In this document: one piece after another, positions 51,926 to 63,998 of the stretch
How positions within the stretch are numbered: the stretch's first letter is position 1
How the letters are laid out: each line of letters opens with the position of its first letter
NCBI GenBank assembly: GCA_035578155.1
Contig: JAPWDM010000022.1
Coordinates: 3,039,076-3,103,075 of the forward strand
DNA from: Brachynemurus nebulosus
Lineage: Eukaryota > Arthropoda > Insecta > Neuroptera > Myrmeleontidae
Reading direction: 5' to 3'
DNA: 64,000 nt
Translations under genes and position numbers: made by a program
Notes under the pieces: generated by a model
The model's input: only the letters and a program-made list of their open reading frames with translations
Database searches by the model: none
Told to the model about the DNA's origin: nothing

Positions 51926-52365
51926 TCGATTATTTCGACACTATATTAACTATTAAGTGAAAATATACGTCAGCTATTTGTATAACGGGGCAAACATCGC
52001 CAGTTAACATATAAACTGAAATCACCTTGACAATATTTGAATAATATAAAGTATTTTAAAATCGTAAAATTTAACTTAAATTAACTTTAGGTCACTTGGA
52101 ACTTATAGAAATGATTATTTCGACACTACATTAAGTGAAAATATACGTCAGTTATTTGTATAACGAGGAAAACATCGTCAGTTAACATATAAACTGCTGA
52201 AATCACCTTAATAATAATTGAATAATATAAAGTATTTTAAAATCGTAAAATTTAACTTAAATTAACTTTAGGTCACTTGAAACTTGTAGAAATGATTACT
52301 TCGACACTATGTTAAGTGAAAATATACGTCAGGTATTCGCATAACGGGGGAAACGTCGTCAGTTA
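51926..52365. repeat. 178-bp monomers, right foldback arm
   Basis: Between two and three monomers inverted relative to the left array; CAGTTAAC/CAGTTAGA marks recur near 52000, 52178 and 52360. Confidence 0.85.
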
Positions 52366-52842
52366 GATCACACATGACATAGCACCATACAAATATTAAA
52401 TGTTCGCTCAATACTTATAATCCCCCAGCTGACAATCTTACCACCACTGGAAGAATAGCTGACGATTGTTTTTATTTTATTTATGATATTAAGAGTTAAC
52501 TGTAAAAGTTTCATTGAGCCTGAAATGACTTTACGTAAATTTATTTTTATACAAGTAAATACAAGCGGCTGACGGATAATCCACCATTATCTTTTTAGCT
52601 GACTTTTTTTAAAATTATTATCATCATATGAACATTTGTTTTTCAAATTTTCAAGTGACCTGAAATTGTTTTTGGACTCTCTTTTTTTAACGAAATAGAC
52701 ATTTCCTCACGACCAGGTCCACCGCTACTGGAACAGCTGACGCTCAGATTATTACATGACTACAAAGTAAGAATAGTTTGCGATGAGAATTAAGCGACCT
52801 AAAATGATTGTGTCCTTTGCAATGCTGCCTCCCGGACTATAT

Positions 52843-53543
52843 GTGACATGTCATTTAAATTAAATAAATTCATTTTTTTTATTGTTTTCAATTTTGAGAG
52901 ATAGAAGTATAGTTGCTTGTTAAAAATTTGTTTTTCAATAATAAAAAATCTTAGTAAATACGTACGTCTTAGCTATTATAGTGGACCGTCTTAAATATTC
53001 AACAACTTTTCAATATATTTTACAAAAATTTTTTCCGATTTTTTGAATTTTCTTACTTTTGTCAAATAAAAAATGCTGTTAGTATTCTAAATGGTGAAAA
53101 ATGTAATTTTGGACCAATTATATTCATTCAAATGTGCATAATTTAATGTAATTTAGTTGCAAAATTTTATTGAAATAAGTACGGTCCTGACCTGTCCGAA
53201 GAAACCCGGTACCTAGTTATTATGTATGTATTTGGTATTACGTATTGTGGTATTGTTGATGAATGATATTGCTTTTTGGTTCTTGCTGTTCTTGCTATCA
53301 ATTGCTGTTATAATATGTATATAATATTATAGGTCTGGTATTATAGGTATTAATATACATATACAAATATCCAAAATACTATTCCTGTATTATTAGTGAT
53401 ACAAAACTAAAAGCATACCTAGGAAATTCACACATATGATACGTGTGATACACTGATACATACGTATAATTTAATTAATTTCTTTCTACCTACATATACC
53501 TATATGTATTTAGAAATAAGACGGACATCGGGATATCAGTTCT
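52843..53543. other. No gene recognised
   Basis: AT-rich flank of the foldback element. Confidence 0.35.
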
Positions 53544-53894
53544 CTGCCGTGTCACACGAATCTCACGTATCTCAGAAATGATAGTTTTGAGAAAACTTAA
53601 TTTGAATAAAATATCAGATGACCTTAATTATCTTAGACATTATTAAATATCTAAGATAATTGATTTTTATTATGCGTTATTGATTCAACGTTACAGCATT
53701 GATTTAATAACCTACAAATATACTATTTGAAAATATAGGAAATAGGGAATGTGATACAATTAAAATAAAAATTTAAAAATACAATAGATTAATTATTATA
53801 TTATTATTAACAAATTAATTAATTAGTAGAATCCTTTAAATGTTACGCGTAATTGTTGTATCTCAAGATACATGACATTCGTGTGACACGGCAG
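53544..53894. mobile_element. MITE, CTGCCGTGTCACACGAA ends
   Basis: Ends CTGCCGTGTCACACGAATCT and CATTCGTGTGACACGGCAG, inner CTCACGTATCTCAGA mirrored. No clear target duplication. Confidence 0.8.
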
Positions 53895-54077
53895 TACCTA
53901 CAGCAAAGGTGCAAGAGCAGGACTGGCCGAGGGTGGTGCAAACGGTACGACCGCATTAAGTCTCACGCCATTGACTGATTTTGCATCCATTTATTTATTT
54001 AATAAAATCAAAATTTGCCGGCGAGCTTTGCGTTCCAGGATCACAATATCACAAATATGTATTACAATATTTAGATA

Positions 54078-54440
54078 CTAGCCGTATACTCGATGGGATA
54101 TTCTTGCAAAATTATTCAAAAGCCTAAATACCAAGTTCCACGTCTCTAACTGCAAAAATAACGTACTTCCCATACAAATTTTCATTCCTAATTTTACTCC
54201 CTAAGGGGATAAAATTAGGAAATGAATTTCTAGAAACGTTAAACGCAGACTTTTATTTGTAAACAGAAGTCTAAACATCAATTTTCATATCTCTAACTTC
54301 AAAAGTGGTGACTTTTCATACAAATTTTCATCCCCCATTTAATTCAATTAGGGAATGAATTTTGAAAAATCCTTTTTTAGTGCCCACCTACGTTATATAA
54401 AAAACTCCTGTGCAAAATTTGCGTGCGTTGTCTATCAGTC
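54078..54440 (+). repeat. Interspersed repeat, ACTAGCC head
   Basis: ACTAGCCGTATACTCGATGG followed by two diverged units sharing CATACAAATTTTCATNCC and GGGAATGAATTT. Same type as 5581-7850. Class uncertain. Confidence 0.5.
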
Positions 54441-54612
54441 AGTCAGTGTTAGAGTTTTAGTAGATAATTGTATACAAATGTTACTGTTCTGAAAGTTATA
54501 CATAGGTATAATATAATATATTAACTTTATAAAACCAATTAGGTAATTCCGATCCTACTTAAAAATTAAATAAAAATACCTTCACTTTTCTATTACTATC
54601 ATTACATATTTT

Positions 54613-54769
54613 GTCAGCTGAGTATTGGTTTGTACCAAGTCAATTTTTAAAAAAATTTTTTCTGATAGTGGTTTCGGCTTCCTCAATGCCCAAAACTAAC
54701 AAAACAACTACCTAGAAAAAATGTTTAAAAAGTTGACTTGGTACAAAGACAAACCAATACTCAGCTGAC
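54613..54769. mobile_element. Small MITE, GTCAGCTGAGTATTGG ends
   Basis: Ends GTCAGCTGAGTATTGGTTTG and CAAACCAATACTCAGCTGAC, arms about 40 bp including GTACCAAGTCAA. Confidence 0.85.
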
Positions 54770-55762
54770 GATTTCTATTTGTATTATTTTAAGGTAGTTG
54801 GTTGATAAAACGGTTTTTTCAAAGGATTTTAACGAAACTTCTCTAGATATTTATTTAATTGAATACCAATAATATGAGCCTATTCCGATTAAAATTGACT
54901 GCTCCAATTTTTAGAAAAACGATTTCAAAGTTTTATACACATTTTAACATGGGCTCTTATGGGAAAACTCTTTTTAGTGTTCCGTACCAATATTGGCAAA
55001 ACGGAACACTTATGCAATCAGTTCGGTGTCTGTCCGAGTGTCACAGGCAATTTCCTCTGAAACCACTCAACACGAAAATTTAAAACTTAGCACGGAGATA
55101 GGGTGTGATGGCCTAATTCCAGATGTGAAGTTGAGTTTCGATTTTGGGGGTTAATTTTAGGGGATAACCTGAAAAGAGAAATCGAAATTTTTTCCCAAGA
55201 GCACCGAGTAGGGTATCAAACGAAAGCCTATTAAAACCCGAATCCAGTAATATATAAAGTACATACTTTTGTCCATTTTTTTTTTTTTTTTTTTTTTTTA
55301 GAAAAACAATAAAAATTGCTGTACCCGGCTCTTATTACCAGAAGGATTGTTCAGAAAAATCTGAAAAAATTTACGAACATTAAGAATGAAGTGTAGATTG
55401 AGCGAAAATTATCAAACCTGAATTTCTTTGCTGATACTTCCTTGGTATGCAAAAAGAAAAGTTGATGACATACTTTGCTTTGATTAAGAAGTTAATCAAT
55501 AATTGTATCAATAATATGTTAAACGGGTATTTTACTAATTTTTTATACAGCGAGCTTTAAAAATTAAAGAAGTAAGGAATAGCTGATAAATTTGTAAACG
55601 AAAATAAATATTTTACAATCCATGCACTTGAATATTATCTAATATTTGTAAATGCTTTGGTATCCATGGAAATAAAAAATTCAAGCTACCTATTCAAAGA
55701 AACTGGCAAATAATATGACTTAAAATATTATCTAAGAGGTAAGTACAATTTTTATAATAAAC
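54770..55762. other. No gene; TTCCGTACC-type dispersed repeat
   Basis: At 54978-55045, GTTCCGTACCAATATTGGCA-AAACGGAACAC and GTGTCTGTCCGAGTG resemble a repeat head common in insect genomes. A poly-T tract lies at 55279-55300. Otherwise unassigned. Confidence 0.4.
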
Positions 55763-56540
55763 TAGATGTTACCCGCGGCTTCGCAAGCGTGAATTTCATA
55801 ATTTAATAAACGTAATTCCTTTTAGATAGTTTGCTAAAATATTTTGACCCTATTTTCTTATCATAAGTTGAAATGATAGGCTTTATTTATTGGTAAGATC
55901 ACTCATCAATACTCTTTAATTTTAATTTCTCCCGTTGACTAATTATCTAGGAACAATTGAAAATTTTTTAAAATAAGTTACTCTAAATATTACTCTAAAT
56001 AAGTTACTCTAAATAAGTATCCTCCCTATTCTTATTGGAAAATTTAAATCCCTACGCTTACATCCCCTATAAGTCTGTTTGCATTATATTTGAATATTTC
56101 AAAGTAACTGACTGATTGTTGGAGACGCTAGAATAGTAGGCGTTGAAAATATAAACTTTGACTTCTCCCCCATTTTTTTACGTTTACTCCCTATTTTAAT
56201 CTTTACAGGATTAATTTTCAAAAATTGTTGAAACATGTATTCATTAATTTATTTTTGACCTCCTTTGACTATGCTCTCCAGTTTCATTCGTGTAATATTA
56301 TCTTAACTGTAAGTAAAGCTACTTTAAATCAGTTATTCCGAAACAAGTCGAGCCAGTTAAATTTCAAATCAATTCTTTAAATGCTTCGCTTCGCTCGCCA
56401 ACCAGCTTAAAATTCTATAAAAGGTTAATTCCATGTAATCCTTCGTTCCGCTCGCCAAATGACTCGAAAGTAACCATATTAATATATCTAATTTTCACAC
56501 TTTGAGATCTTTCCATAGATTGTCATATTGATGGTTTTAA
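55763..56540 (+). repeat. Interspersed repeat, ACTAGATGTTACCCGCGGC head
   Basis: Starts ACTAGATGTTACCCGCGGCT and contains TGCTTCGCTTCGCTCGCC and CCTTCGTTCCGCTCGCCAAA (56391, 56440), matching 6207 in the first copy. Coding content is not readable. Confidence 0.55.
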
Positions 56541-57480
56541 AATTAATTCAATTTTAGACCCTTTTTAGGATCCGAGAACCCTGATGGACTTTTCAAAATT
56601 ATGCTCAGTTCCTCCGTAATTAAACTTTACTACTATCCTTTTCTAAAGTGAAATTTTAGTAAAAAAGTTTTGAAGTTAACATTTAAATTTTTAAATATTA
56701 TTTTTATCGTAACCTAGGTAATCTTTTGTTTTTCTTTCTTTTGTTTCCGTTTATTGTTAAATTAGTATTTTTGATATATCAACTTTTGTCTTGAATATAT
56801 CAACTCCCATAAAGAACATCGTGATAATTTTGACTGAGGATGTTGTCGATGTTGAGATGATGAAGCGTCTAAGGAATAAACTTGTAATGTTTCACTAAAT
56901 TCTGTCCCGTGGTTTTTGTGTCAGCCGTGCCCATAGAAAACTTAACTGATAATATTATTATATAAATTCTATGTAACTTCCAAAATATTAGTTTTAGATA
57001 TTAGAATATCTTATAGTAATAGACTTTACATTTTTCTACATAATTATGATAAAAAATACAGGTGATTCATTTAAAAAAAAAATATATTTGCACAATAAAC
57101 GAAAATATTTAAAAAAATGCTTTATGTGAGTCTGTATCAAGTCAGAAAGCTGAAATGTCACTGTCACATAGAATATTTGTAACAATTTCCAGCGAATTCA
57201 AAGTACCCCGCACAAATCTTATGGAAATTTGGTCCCGGTTAATTTCTTCGAAACTTTGGGAAATAATAGTTTTTGACCTGTAGAACAAAAGTCTCCATAG
57301 GCGCAAAGCTTAATAATGGACAGATTTTGAGATAAATGTAGTTAAATATACATATTTTGAACGTAAAATGGATCACAAATCATATGGTGTCGGCAAAGCT
57401 GTCGATAGGTAAAGCTGTTTGAAAATCCGCACGTTTGGTATTTTTTGTATGTAATACTTACTCCAGGTATCGCTTTTATC
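56541..57480. other. AT-rich, nothing recognised
   Basis: No frame of note and no repeat shared with the rest of the window. Confidence 0.35.
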
Positions 57481-57488
57481 CTTCATAC

Positions 57489-57892
57489 TAGTGATGGAGA
57501 ACTATCGATAGTTCTGACTATCGATAGTCCCGACTATCGATAGTTACGATAGTCGTGAAACTATCGATAGTTATCGATAGTTTTTGATACCCAAGTTGGG
57601 CGGCATTTAGATAGCCGGCGAGCAAAAAAAAAAAAAGAAGAAAAAAGGTCGCCGGTTTTACGCTGGGGCGGAATTATTCCTTTTTGCCCGGAAATTCCCT
57701 TAAAATGGTTGTTTTTATATCTCTGGCTATAATTTCTACCAAATTTTTATTATCTTTAGTATTTATAAGTAAACGAAATGACTGAAAAAATGTATCGAAA
57801 ACTATCGATAGTAAAAAAAAAATATCGATAGTTTTCGATAGTCAAAACTATCGATAGTTATCGATAGTGCTATCGATAGTTCTCCACCATTA
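57489..57892. mobile_element. hAT-type MITE filled with ACTATCGATAGT palindromes
   Basis: Perfect 8-bp duplication CTTCATAC at 57481-57488 and 57893-57900. Ends TAGTGATGGAGAACTATCG and CGATAGTTCTCCACCATTA. At least ten CTATCGATAG palindromes lie in the two flanks around a core at 57590-57790 that has its own inverted pair (GCCGGCGAGC / GTCGCCGG). Confidence 0.92.
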
Positions 57893-58234
57893 CTTCATAC
57901 ATATTGTAAGATACGTAATAATCTATCTCATTGTATGAAATACGTAACACAGACCTACAAATTTGAAATTTTTTTCTCTTTTTTTGACTTCAGTGCTGTT
58001 TTATTGGGTTTTAGGACCTCCTAATGACGAATCTGAAATCGGTTTGTTTCTATCACATCAGAGTTTTTCACAATACGTACTTATAAAAATCATGTAGAAA
58101 CAGGTATTCAAGAAAAAAAAATCAGAAGTAAAAAAATAATTGAGTAGCTAGTATTATTTTTATTTACTGAATAGTTTATGTCAAGGTGACCGTTTTAAAA
58201 TACTACAGAGACTTGTGGAACCTTTCTTTTTTTT

Positions 58235-58980
58235 CTACAAAACTTTTGTTGGGCGATTTTCTTTTGTAAACCCGATTTCGATCATCACGCTTCATCAGCC
58301 AGCAGTAATCACCTATCATGTTAATATTCCACTTTCCTCGGCACCTTCGCTCCATTTCCTTTATATCCTGGTAAAATCTTTCTTCTTATTCTTTACTAAC
58401 TGTTCCTAAGTCTTCAGGAAAGTAGTTCAAATGCGAATGAAGTAAATGAACTAAGAGACTCATGAGGCAACCTAATCTTTGATAAATTTGGAGCATGTTA
58501 TTTATAATATTTTCATAATTGGAAGTTTTATGATTTCCTAAGAAGTTTTTAAAAGTTTTTTTAACGATACCCATGCTGTCAATTCTATAGGAGTCCGTTT
58601 TCCATCGAAATTTTCATCTTTCATTAGTTTTCGTATCTCGGGTCCAACAAAAATACCTTCAGTTTAACTTCAGACAAAAATGAATACCGTTTGGAAACAC
58701 CTGAATCCATCACCTTAATTTGCCCATCGCCATACTTGAATCTAAGCCTTCACAAATTTTTTCATAAGACCAACCTTTATGTGCAAAGGAAGTAGTAAGA
58801 TTTTCTCATGTGGAACTAAATTCTGTCGAACTATATTTTTACTTCCTGACTTCAAATTAATTCTTGCTGGCTATTCTTTTCTTCTATAATATTTTGCTCT
58901 GTTCTTGCCATCCCATTCACATAAAAAAACATGGATATTTTGTATAACCACTTTGCTGTCCTAATGACATTGAACGTATT
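58235..58980 (-). pseudogene. Degraded copy of a widespread arthropod transposon-associated gene
   Basis: Reading on minus through several frameshifts: SMSLGQQSGYTKYPCFF (58975-58925), KNIVRQNLVP, KILLLPLHIKVGLMKKFVKA (about 58810-58740), KLMKDENFDGKRTPIELTAW (58635-58575), FLGNHKTSNYENIINNMLQI, HLLHSHLNYFPEDLGTVSKE, then a stop and EERFYQDIKEMERRCRGKWN, MIGDYCWLMKRD and a final stop at 58235. This order matches an uncharacterised multicopy protein of many arthropods (LPPLHIKLGLMKNFVKA, FPENLGAVS--ERFHQDI--ME, ADYCW). I know no experimentally defined function. At least four frame breaks and one stop make it dead. Confidence 0.75.
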
Positions 58981-60138
58981 TTAAGTTTTCACTTCTGTCA
59001 GCAGTCGCCATGACTGTTTGTGTTGTTTTTCATTCAATTCATAGGGTAATGACCAATTACAATCAGACAAACTTCATTTTATATCCTAATTATAAGTCTG
59101 ACTAAACGTACATTGCCTTTAAACTAAATTCCTATCGAAAAAACAATGAAAAAAAAATAAAAATCTTATTTCCTCAAAATTCTGACGTGATGGAATTTTT
59201 TGACTATTTTCCTGTAATTAGCACACAAAAATCAACAAAAGGAAATTTGTTGTAGAACTGTGTAATTTTTTTTAAAGACCGATACTAGTTTACTTATGGA
59301 TAGGGGGCCCACAGGCGCGGATTGCTTAGGGCATCAAGTAGTCTTAATCCGGCACTGCTTCCGACATAAATTATTTTATGGTAAATAGACGATTCTGGTT
59401 ATCGATTCTGTTTCTAACTTCTGCGTTTTTGTTGTTGGCTTCGCACGTCCATTCATAAACGTGATTCCTTCAATAATTTTTTTAAATAAATTTTTTTCGG
59501 GGCCCAGCTAATAAACTTTGCACCGAGCCACGCTTTTAGTTAGGCGCTGGAACAAAGTACACAATATAAACCTATATGTCCGGTATGTATGTTAGCTTCT
59601 AAAAAATAATTCCATAAGGCATATTAAATATTTTTTACCTGTTGCATTTTGTCTGTATCGGACTACGTACGCTACGTATATACACAGAAAAATATTGTTG
59701 AATCATATTAAAAAAAAAGAATTTTATCTTAAAAGTTTTGATAAAATGAACTGAAAATATTTAAAAAATTCGGCAAGTGCATGTTAAACCCACATCAAAC
59801 AAAGGTTCTGTAGTAACTAGAGATTTTCATAGCTTTGGAACATAGCTTTCATATAGCTTTTCATAGCTACTTGCACCTTTATTGCTAACATTAATAATAA
59901 AATAATCCTATGTACCCAACCCGTCGCGTCGCGTCGTTAGGAAAATCTTTTAAAATGAAAATTTTTTTTAACTACTTTTCATTTTTCGGTTTCGTTTGCG
60001 AAATATTGTACTTTGAGATTTATGTGCTTCTTTAAGGGGACTAAACAATCCCGTAACCATAGAACACTAGAAGCAAACTAAAATAAAAAAAGTGTAGTTC
60101 GCTTGGAGTCATTTGTTGGTCTGTCACATCTTAATTAA
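58981..60138. other. No gene; one hAT-like terminus
   Basis: 59298-59357 ends CTTAATCCGGCACTG, a hAT-like end (reading CAGTGCCGGATTAAG inward on minus) next to the pseudogene above; the partner end was not found. CCCGTCGCGTCGCGTCG at 59920 is unassigned. Confidence 0.4.
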
Positions 60139-60976
60139 GGGAGGGGTAAGGTATTAAAATAATTTTTTTTTAATTTAATGCATAATATCTCAAGAATATT
60201 GTCTCAAAATTTCAAGATGATTGGAGCAAAATTGACGAAGTTATAATCATTTTTGTTGTTACCTGGCAGATGTTTCGCTCTCTATATATGCCTCTCTTAG
60301 TTATATTGTAGAAATTTCAATGCAAGTACAAACGTGTTTATACCTGTACTGTATATTTTGTCAGTGTAGGGTACAAAATTAATTTAGCAGTAAGTATTCT
60401 AATATATCAGTTTTATACAAGAATTTTTAAGTGTTCAAAACTTGAAAGCGTTTTTCCCACAACTTACGTTTTCAAAGTCCGATCCTTTTGATTTTCGATC
60501 CTTTTGAAATTTTGAACACTATTTCTGTACATAATTTACGAGGTAACGCTGGAGAGTTTTTTTCAAATTTGTTAATAATTTTTATTTTACAATAACAAAT
60601 CAGCCGATTTTTTTCGCAAAAAATCGTGTTTTTCCTTTCTAAGTGTTCCAAAAAGTGAAAAATTGAAATTTCGAAAAACCCTCCCAGCGTTACCTGAGGA
60701 AAACTATTATCTAACGAATGAACTTTCATTTTTTTATTTCGGATGATCCAGCACCAAGTTATGAGGGGCACCGCAATTGTACTTTTTTCCGAGACACGTC
60801 CGAATAAATGCTGCCATTACTGTATTTTTTAATATTTTTTCGTGAAAATTTTATACAATATTCTTCGAATGTCATACTTTAATGTACCGCTGGTTTTAAT
60901 AAAGAGATTTTAACTGTGTCGCCACAAAAAATAACAAAAACATGCCTTTTTTGTACGAATTAATCTTACCCCCTCC
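60139..60976. mobile_element. TTAA-target element, 838 bp
   Basis: TTAA at 60135-60138 and 60977-60980. Ends GGGAGGGGTAAGGTATTAA and TTAATCTTACCCCCTCC. Inside is non-coding, including mirrored pieces around TCCGATCCTTTTGATTTTCG. The 99-codon frame at 60472-60771 (minus) shows no domain. Confidence 0.8.
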
Positions 60977-60980
60977 TTAA

Positions 60981-61680
60981 GGCATTTAGTCGGTTGGTGT
61001 CGGTCGTGTCGGTCACCGAATGCACAACGATTGTTATGTATTGTAAGACTATTATTGCTTGAACTGTACGTTGCTCTGCCCGATAATACGTGTTATGTAG
61101 TTGTGTGTGTGAATACTCACACAGAAGCAAACATCAAACACACTACAAACAGTGTGTACCTACACAACATAGTGGTAGGAAGCGGAGGAGATTTTACGTC
61201 ACCTTTCTGCCACAGTGATCTTGCTAGTCTAGAGATACGTAGTTGGATTTTGTATTATGTGTCCGTAACTGATTCTCAAGTAACACATGTGCAAGTAACA
61301 TTTTATAATAAACTCTTAAAATATACTTAAATGTCCTACACGGAAAAAAAGAATTATTCCCATCAAATAAATTTTATTCCAGTCAAATAAAATTTTTGTT
61401 TGCATACCGTCAAATAAGCTTTTTATTTCAACCAATTAATTTTTTTGTTTGAAATTATTCTCAGTTTCAAACAGAAAATCAGTTCATTAGAATTAAGAAA
61501 AAATTTAATCAAATAAAAAGTATAATTCAGACAATTACTAACATATTTAAATGAAATAATTCTATAGTTTGCACAAAACAAAGATGTTGCTTATATGAAT
61601 TTGAATAACGATCTGTTGAAATAATATTTTGTTTCAATGAAATAAGGATTTTATTTGAACTAAACATTTTATTATATAGG
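60981..61680. other. No gene recognised
   Basis: A 99-codon plus frame (61031-61330) has no recognisable domain. From 61340 on the sequence is dominated by CAAATAA/TTATTTGA words. Confidence 0.35.
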
Positions 61681-61854
61681 TGAATTCATTTTCTTATTTG
61701 AATGAAATAAATAATTTATTTCAATTAACAATTATTGTTAATCCACTGTATTTTATTTTTATTTAAGTGAATTCATTTTCTTATTTGACTGAAATAAATA
61801 ATTTATTTCAGTTAACAATTATTGTTAATCCACTGTATTTTATTTTTATTTGAA
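61681..61854 (+). repeat. Two-copy tandem repeat, 87 bp
   Basis: Units at 61681-61767 and 61768-61854 start TGAATTCATTTTCTTATTTG and differ at only a few positions, so the duplication is recent. Confidence 0.9.
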
Positions 61855-61997
61855 TTAAGTAGTATTTCTTATTTATCTGAAACATAAATAAACATGTATT
61901 GGATACAATAAATAAAACGCGTTTATTTGTTAATATTGTATTTTGTTTGTAAGATGTACTACATTATTATTAATAATATGACAATCAAATAATATTA

Positions 61998-62365
61998 GGG
62001 CGATTCTCGCGTGACATTTTTGCAACAAAAAAATTTTTTTTAATTAAATTAATAACAAACAAAACAAAAAGTTTATAACACGAGGCAACTGGATGAAAAT
62101 TTTTTGAACATATTTTAATTTATATCTGAAATGCAGTACTCCAAATATAAGACATAAACTTCGTTTCGTACGATGTCCCGTGCGTCACGTGAGTTTATGC
62201 CTTATATCTTGAGTACTGAATTTCAGATAAAAATTAGAATATGCTCAAAAAAATTTACTTCATTTTCTGCGTATTATAAACATTTTGTTTTGTTTATTAT
62301 TAATAGCATTTTTTTTTAAATGTTTTTGTTGTAAAAATGTCCTGTGCGTCACGCGAGAATCGCCC
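61998..62365. mobile_element. MITE, GGGCGATTCTCGCGTGAC ends, 368 bp
   Basis: ATTA on both sides (61994-61997, 62366-62369). Long arms starting GGGCGATTCTCGCGTGACAT, with internal mirrored GTGCGTCACG and TCAGATA words. It lies just beyond the stop of the CACTA-like transposase, but nothing links the two. Confidence 0.85.
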
Positions 62366-62408
62366 ATTACATAATAACAAAATTACACAAAAGTACCAAT
62401 TAATAAAA

Positions 62409-63998
62409 TCAAATGCGTAAAGAAATCAAATTCTTGCCATTACCAATGGTATGATAATTATGTGGAAATAAAGAGTACAGTTCTTTTACACATCTAATAT
62501 CCCATTCTACATTTTCATGATTTATGACTACCTCATATGCTTGTCTGTGTAAATCATAACCAATAGTTTTTAGTATTTTTAAAACAAAATATATTTCTTT
62601 ATTTTTACTACTTAATATATATTTTATTAAACCAAATAAAGGATAATCTTCATCTATAAAACTAATTAATAAAATGTAACCAGGTTTGTATAACATACCA
62701 TTCAATTTATATCGATTATAACTTAGACAATTTTCCTGGAAATTTAAAGGTAATTTTTTATAAAAGAAAATATAATCCTCTAAAGATTTTATAAACGTCA
62801 CATCTGTACTGTAATCTATTTTATCTGAAAATCCCAAATTACTAGAGAGACGATAACAAAATTTTAGTTGATGTTTGAGAGCTAAGGTGTATGGTATATT
62901 TTTTCGACATGCTATTACATTAGCATTAGTTTTGAATTCCTTATGTTTTGCTTCGTACCGCATACATGAAAAATTTACTAAAGGTCCAAAACGATATAAA
63001 ATTTCAGGATAATGAATTATTATGTGATGTTTTGGTTTGAGTTTTTCGTTAAATAATTTTAAATACAGTACATGATGTTCTTGTATTAAAGTTGCCAATA
63101 ATTTAATGGCACCTTTATGTAATGTATTACTAAATGAAATAGCAACAATTTCTTTTAATATCAAGTAAAGTTCCCACACATTATCGTCAATAGGTACAAA
63201 ATCTCCAGCAATAATACCAAAATAAGTAACAAATGCAAGCATTTCTGATGCTGACATAATGACATACTCATTATTTATATGTTCTTTAGACAACAATGGA
63301 ATTTTATTTCCAACATTACAATTCTCAGAATGATTAAAAAATTTGAGTTTATTATTTAAATGTTTTAATGTAACAAATTTTTTATCTTTTATTATATATT
63401 TTAAAATCTTTGCCATATCATATCTACAAACTCCTTCCAATAAATCATGCATTACATCACATGATATATTTTTAGTTACATGAAAATGAGACAATTGATT
63501 CCAAACTGATTCTTCTTTAATTCCGTTTGTTTTACAATTAACGTCTGTATTGTAAGTTATATTATTTCTTAATAGTGACTTATCTTCTGTCACTTGACTC
63601 TGTGTAAGAGATTTATCAGCTTTACATGTACGACAAAAATAAGAACCCGAAAAATTTTCACTGTAACCTAATATTGAATTTAATCCTAAATTATCTCCTA
63701 ATATAAGTATTACATTGAAAAATATTTGATATTTTTTATTATTAACAATAATTTCAATTCCCTTTTCATATAGTTCTACACATTCGTTAATTAATTTAGA
63801 AAATGTTGCTCTATTGCCGAAATTTACTCGATCTTGTGAAAAAAACAACTGTGCCAGAAATATATTTTCTAAACGTGAAGCATACTTTGGTGGAATACAA
63901 GCTAATGAAAAATATATTGCACCTAACTTGTATATAGATGCGTGGCTACCCAATACATTTCCAATTTGAAAATCATCAAAGAAAATATATAACGGCAA
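62409..63998 (-). CDS. CACTA/EnSpm-like (Tnp2-type) transposase, N-terminus beyond window edge
   Basis: An uninterrupted 529-codon frame reads into the right edge, so the N-terminal part is missing. Landmarks in order: FFDDFQIGNVLGSH (residues 6-19, candidate first catalytic aspartate), GDNLG (101-105), a zinc-binding CRTC (122-125), CDVMHDLLEGV (180-190), HYPEIL (329-334) then GPLV (338-341), and MRYEAKH (346-352). In arthropod and vertebrate genomes this series marks a multicopy transposase family. It corresponds to the D-MH-EKNV and HLP-GPV-YPFER blocks of plant Tnp2/DUF4218, hence the CACTA-like assignment, which I infer from motifs. The AT-biased codons, lack of introns and absence of stops suggest a recently active or recently captured copy. 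The DDE third acid cannot be fixed by eye. Terminal repeats are not visible; the stop is 44 bp from an unrelated MITE. Confidence 0.65.
   Translation of the reverse strand: MPLYIFFDDFQIGNVLGSHASIYKLGAIYFSLACIPPKYASRLENIFLAQLFFSQDRVNFGNRATFSKLINECVELYEKGIEIIVNNKKYQIFFNVILILGDNLGLNSILGYSENFSGSYFCRTCKADKSLTQSQVTEDKSLLRNNITYNTDVNCKTNGIKEESVWNQLSHFHVTKNISCDVMHDLLEGVCRYDMAKILKYIIKDKKFVTLKHLNNKLKFFNHSENCNVGNKIPLLSKEHINNEYVIMSASEMLAFVTYFGIIAGDFVPIDDNVWELYLILKEIVAISFSNTLHKGAIKLLATLIQEHHVLYLKLFNEKLKPKHHIIIHYPEILYRFGPLVNFSCMRYEAKHKEFKTNANVIACRKNIPYTLALKHQLKFCYRLSSNLGFSDKIDYSTDVTFIKSLEDYIFFYKKLPLNFQENCLSYNRYKLNGMLYKPGYILLISFIDEDYPLFGLIKYILSSKNKEIYFVLKILKTIGYDLHRQAYEVVINHENVEWDIRCVKELYSLFPHNYHTIGNGKNLISLRI

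Noticed and set aside
53929..53980. CAGGACTGGCCGAGGGTGG as a hAT end
   Set aside because: No matching partner end or 8-bp duplication was found.
61031..61330. 99-codon plus-strand frame
   Set aside because: No domain, no support from codon use or splice context; expected by chance at this length.
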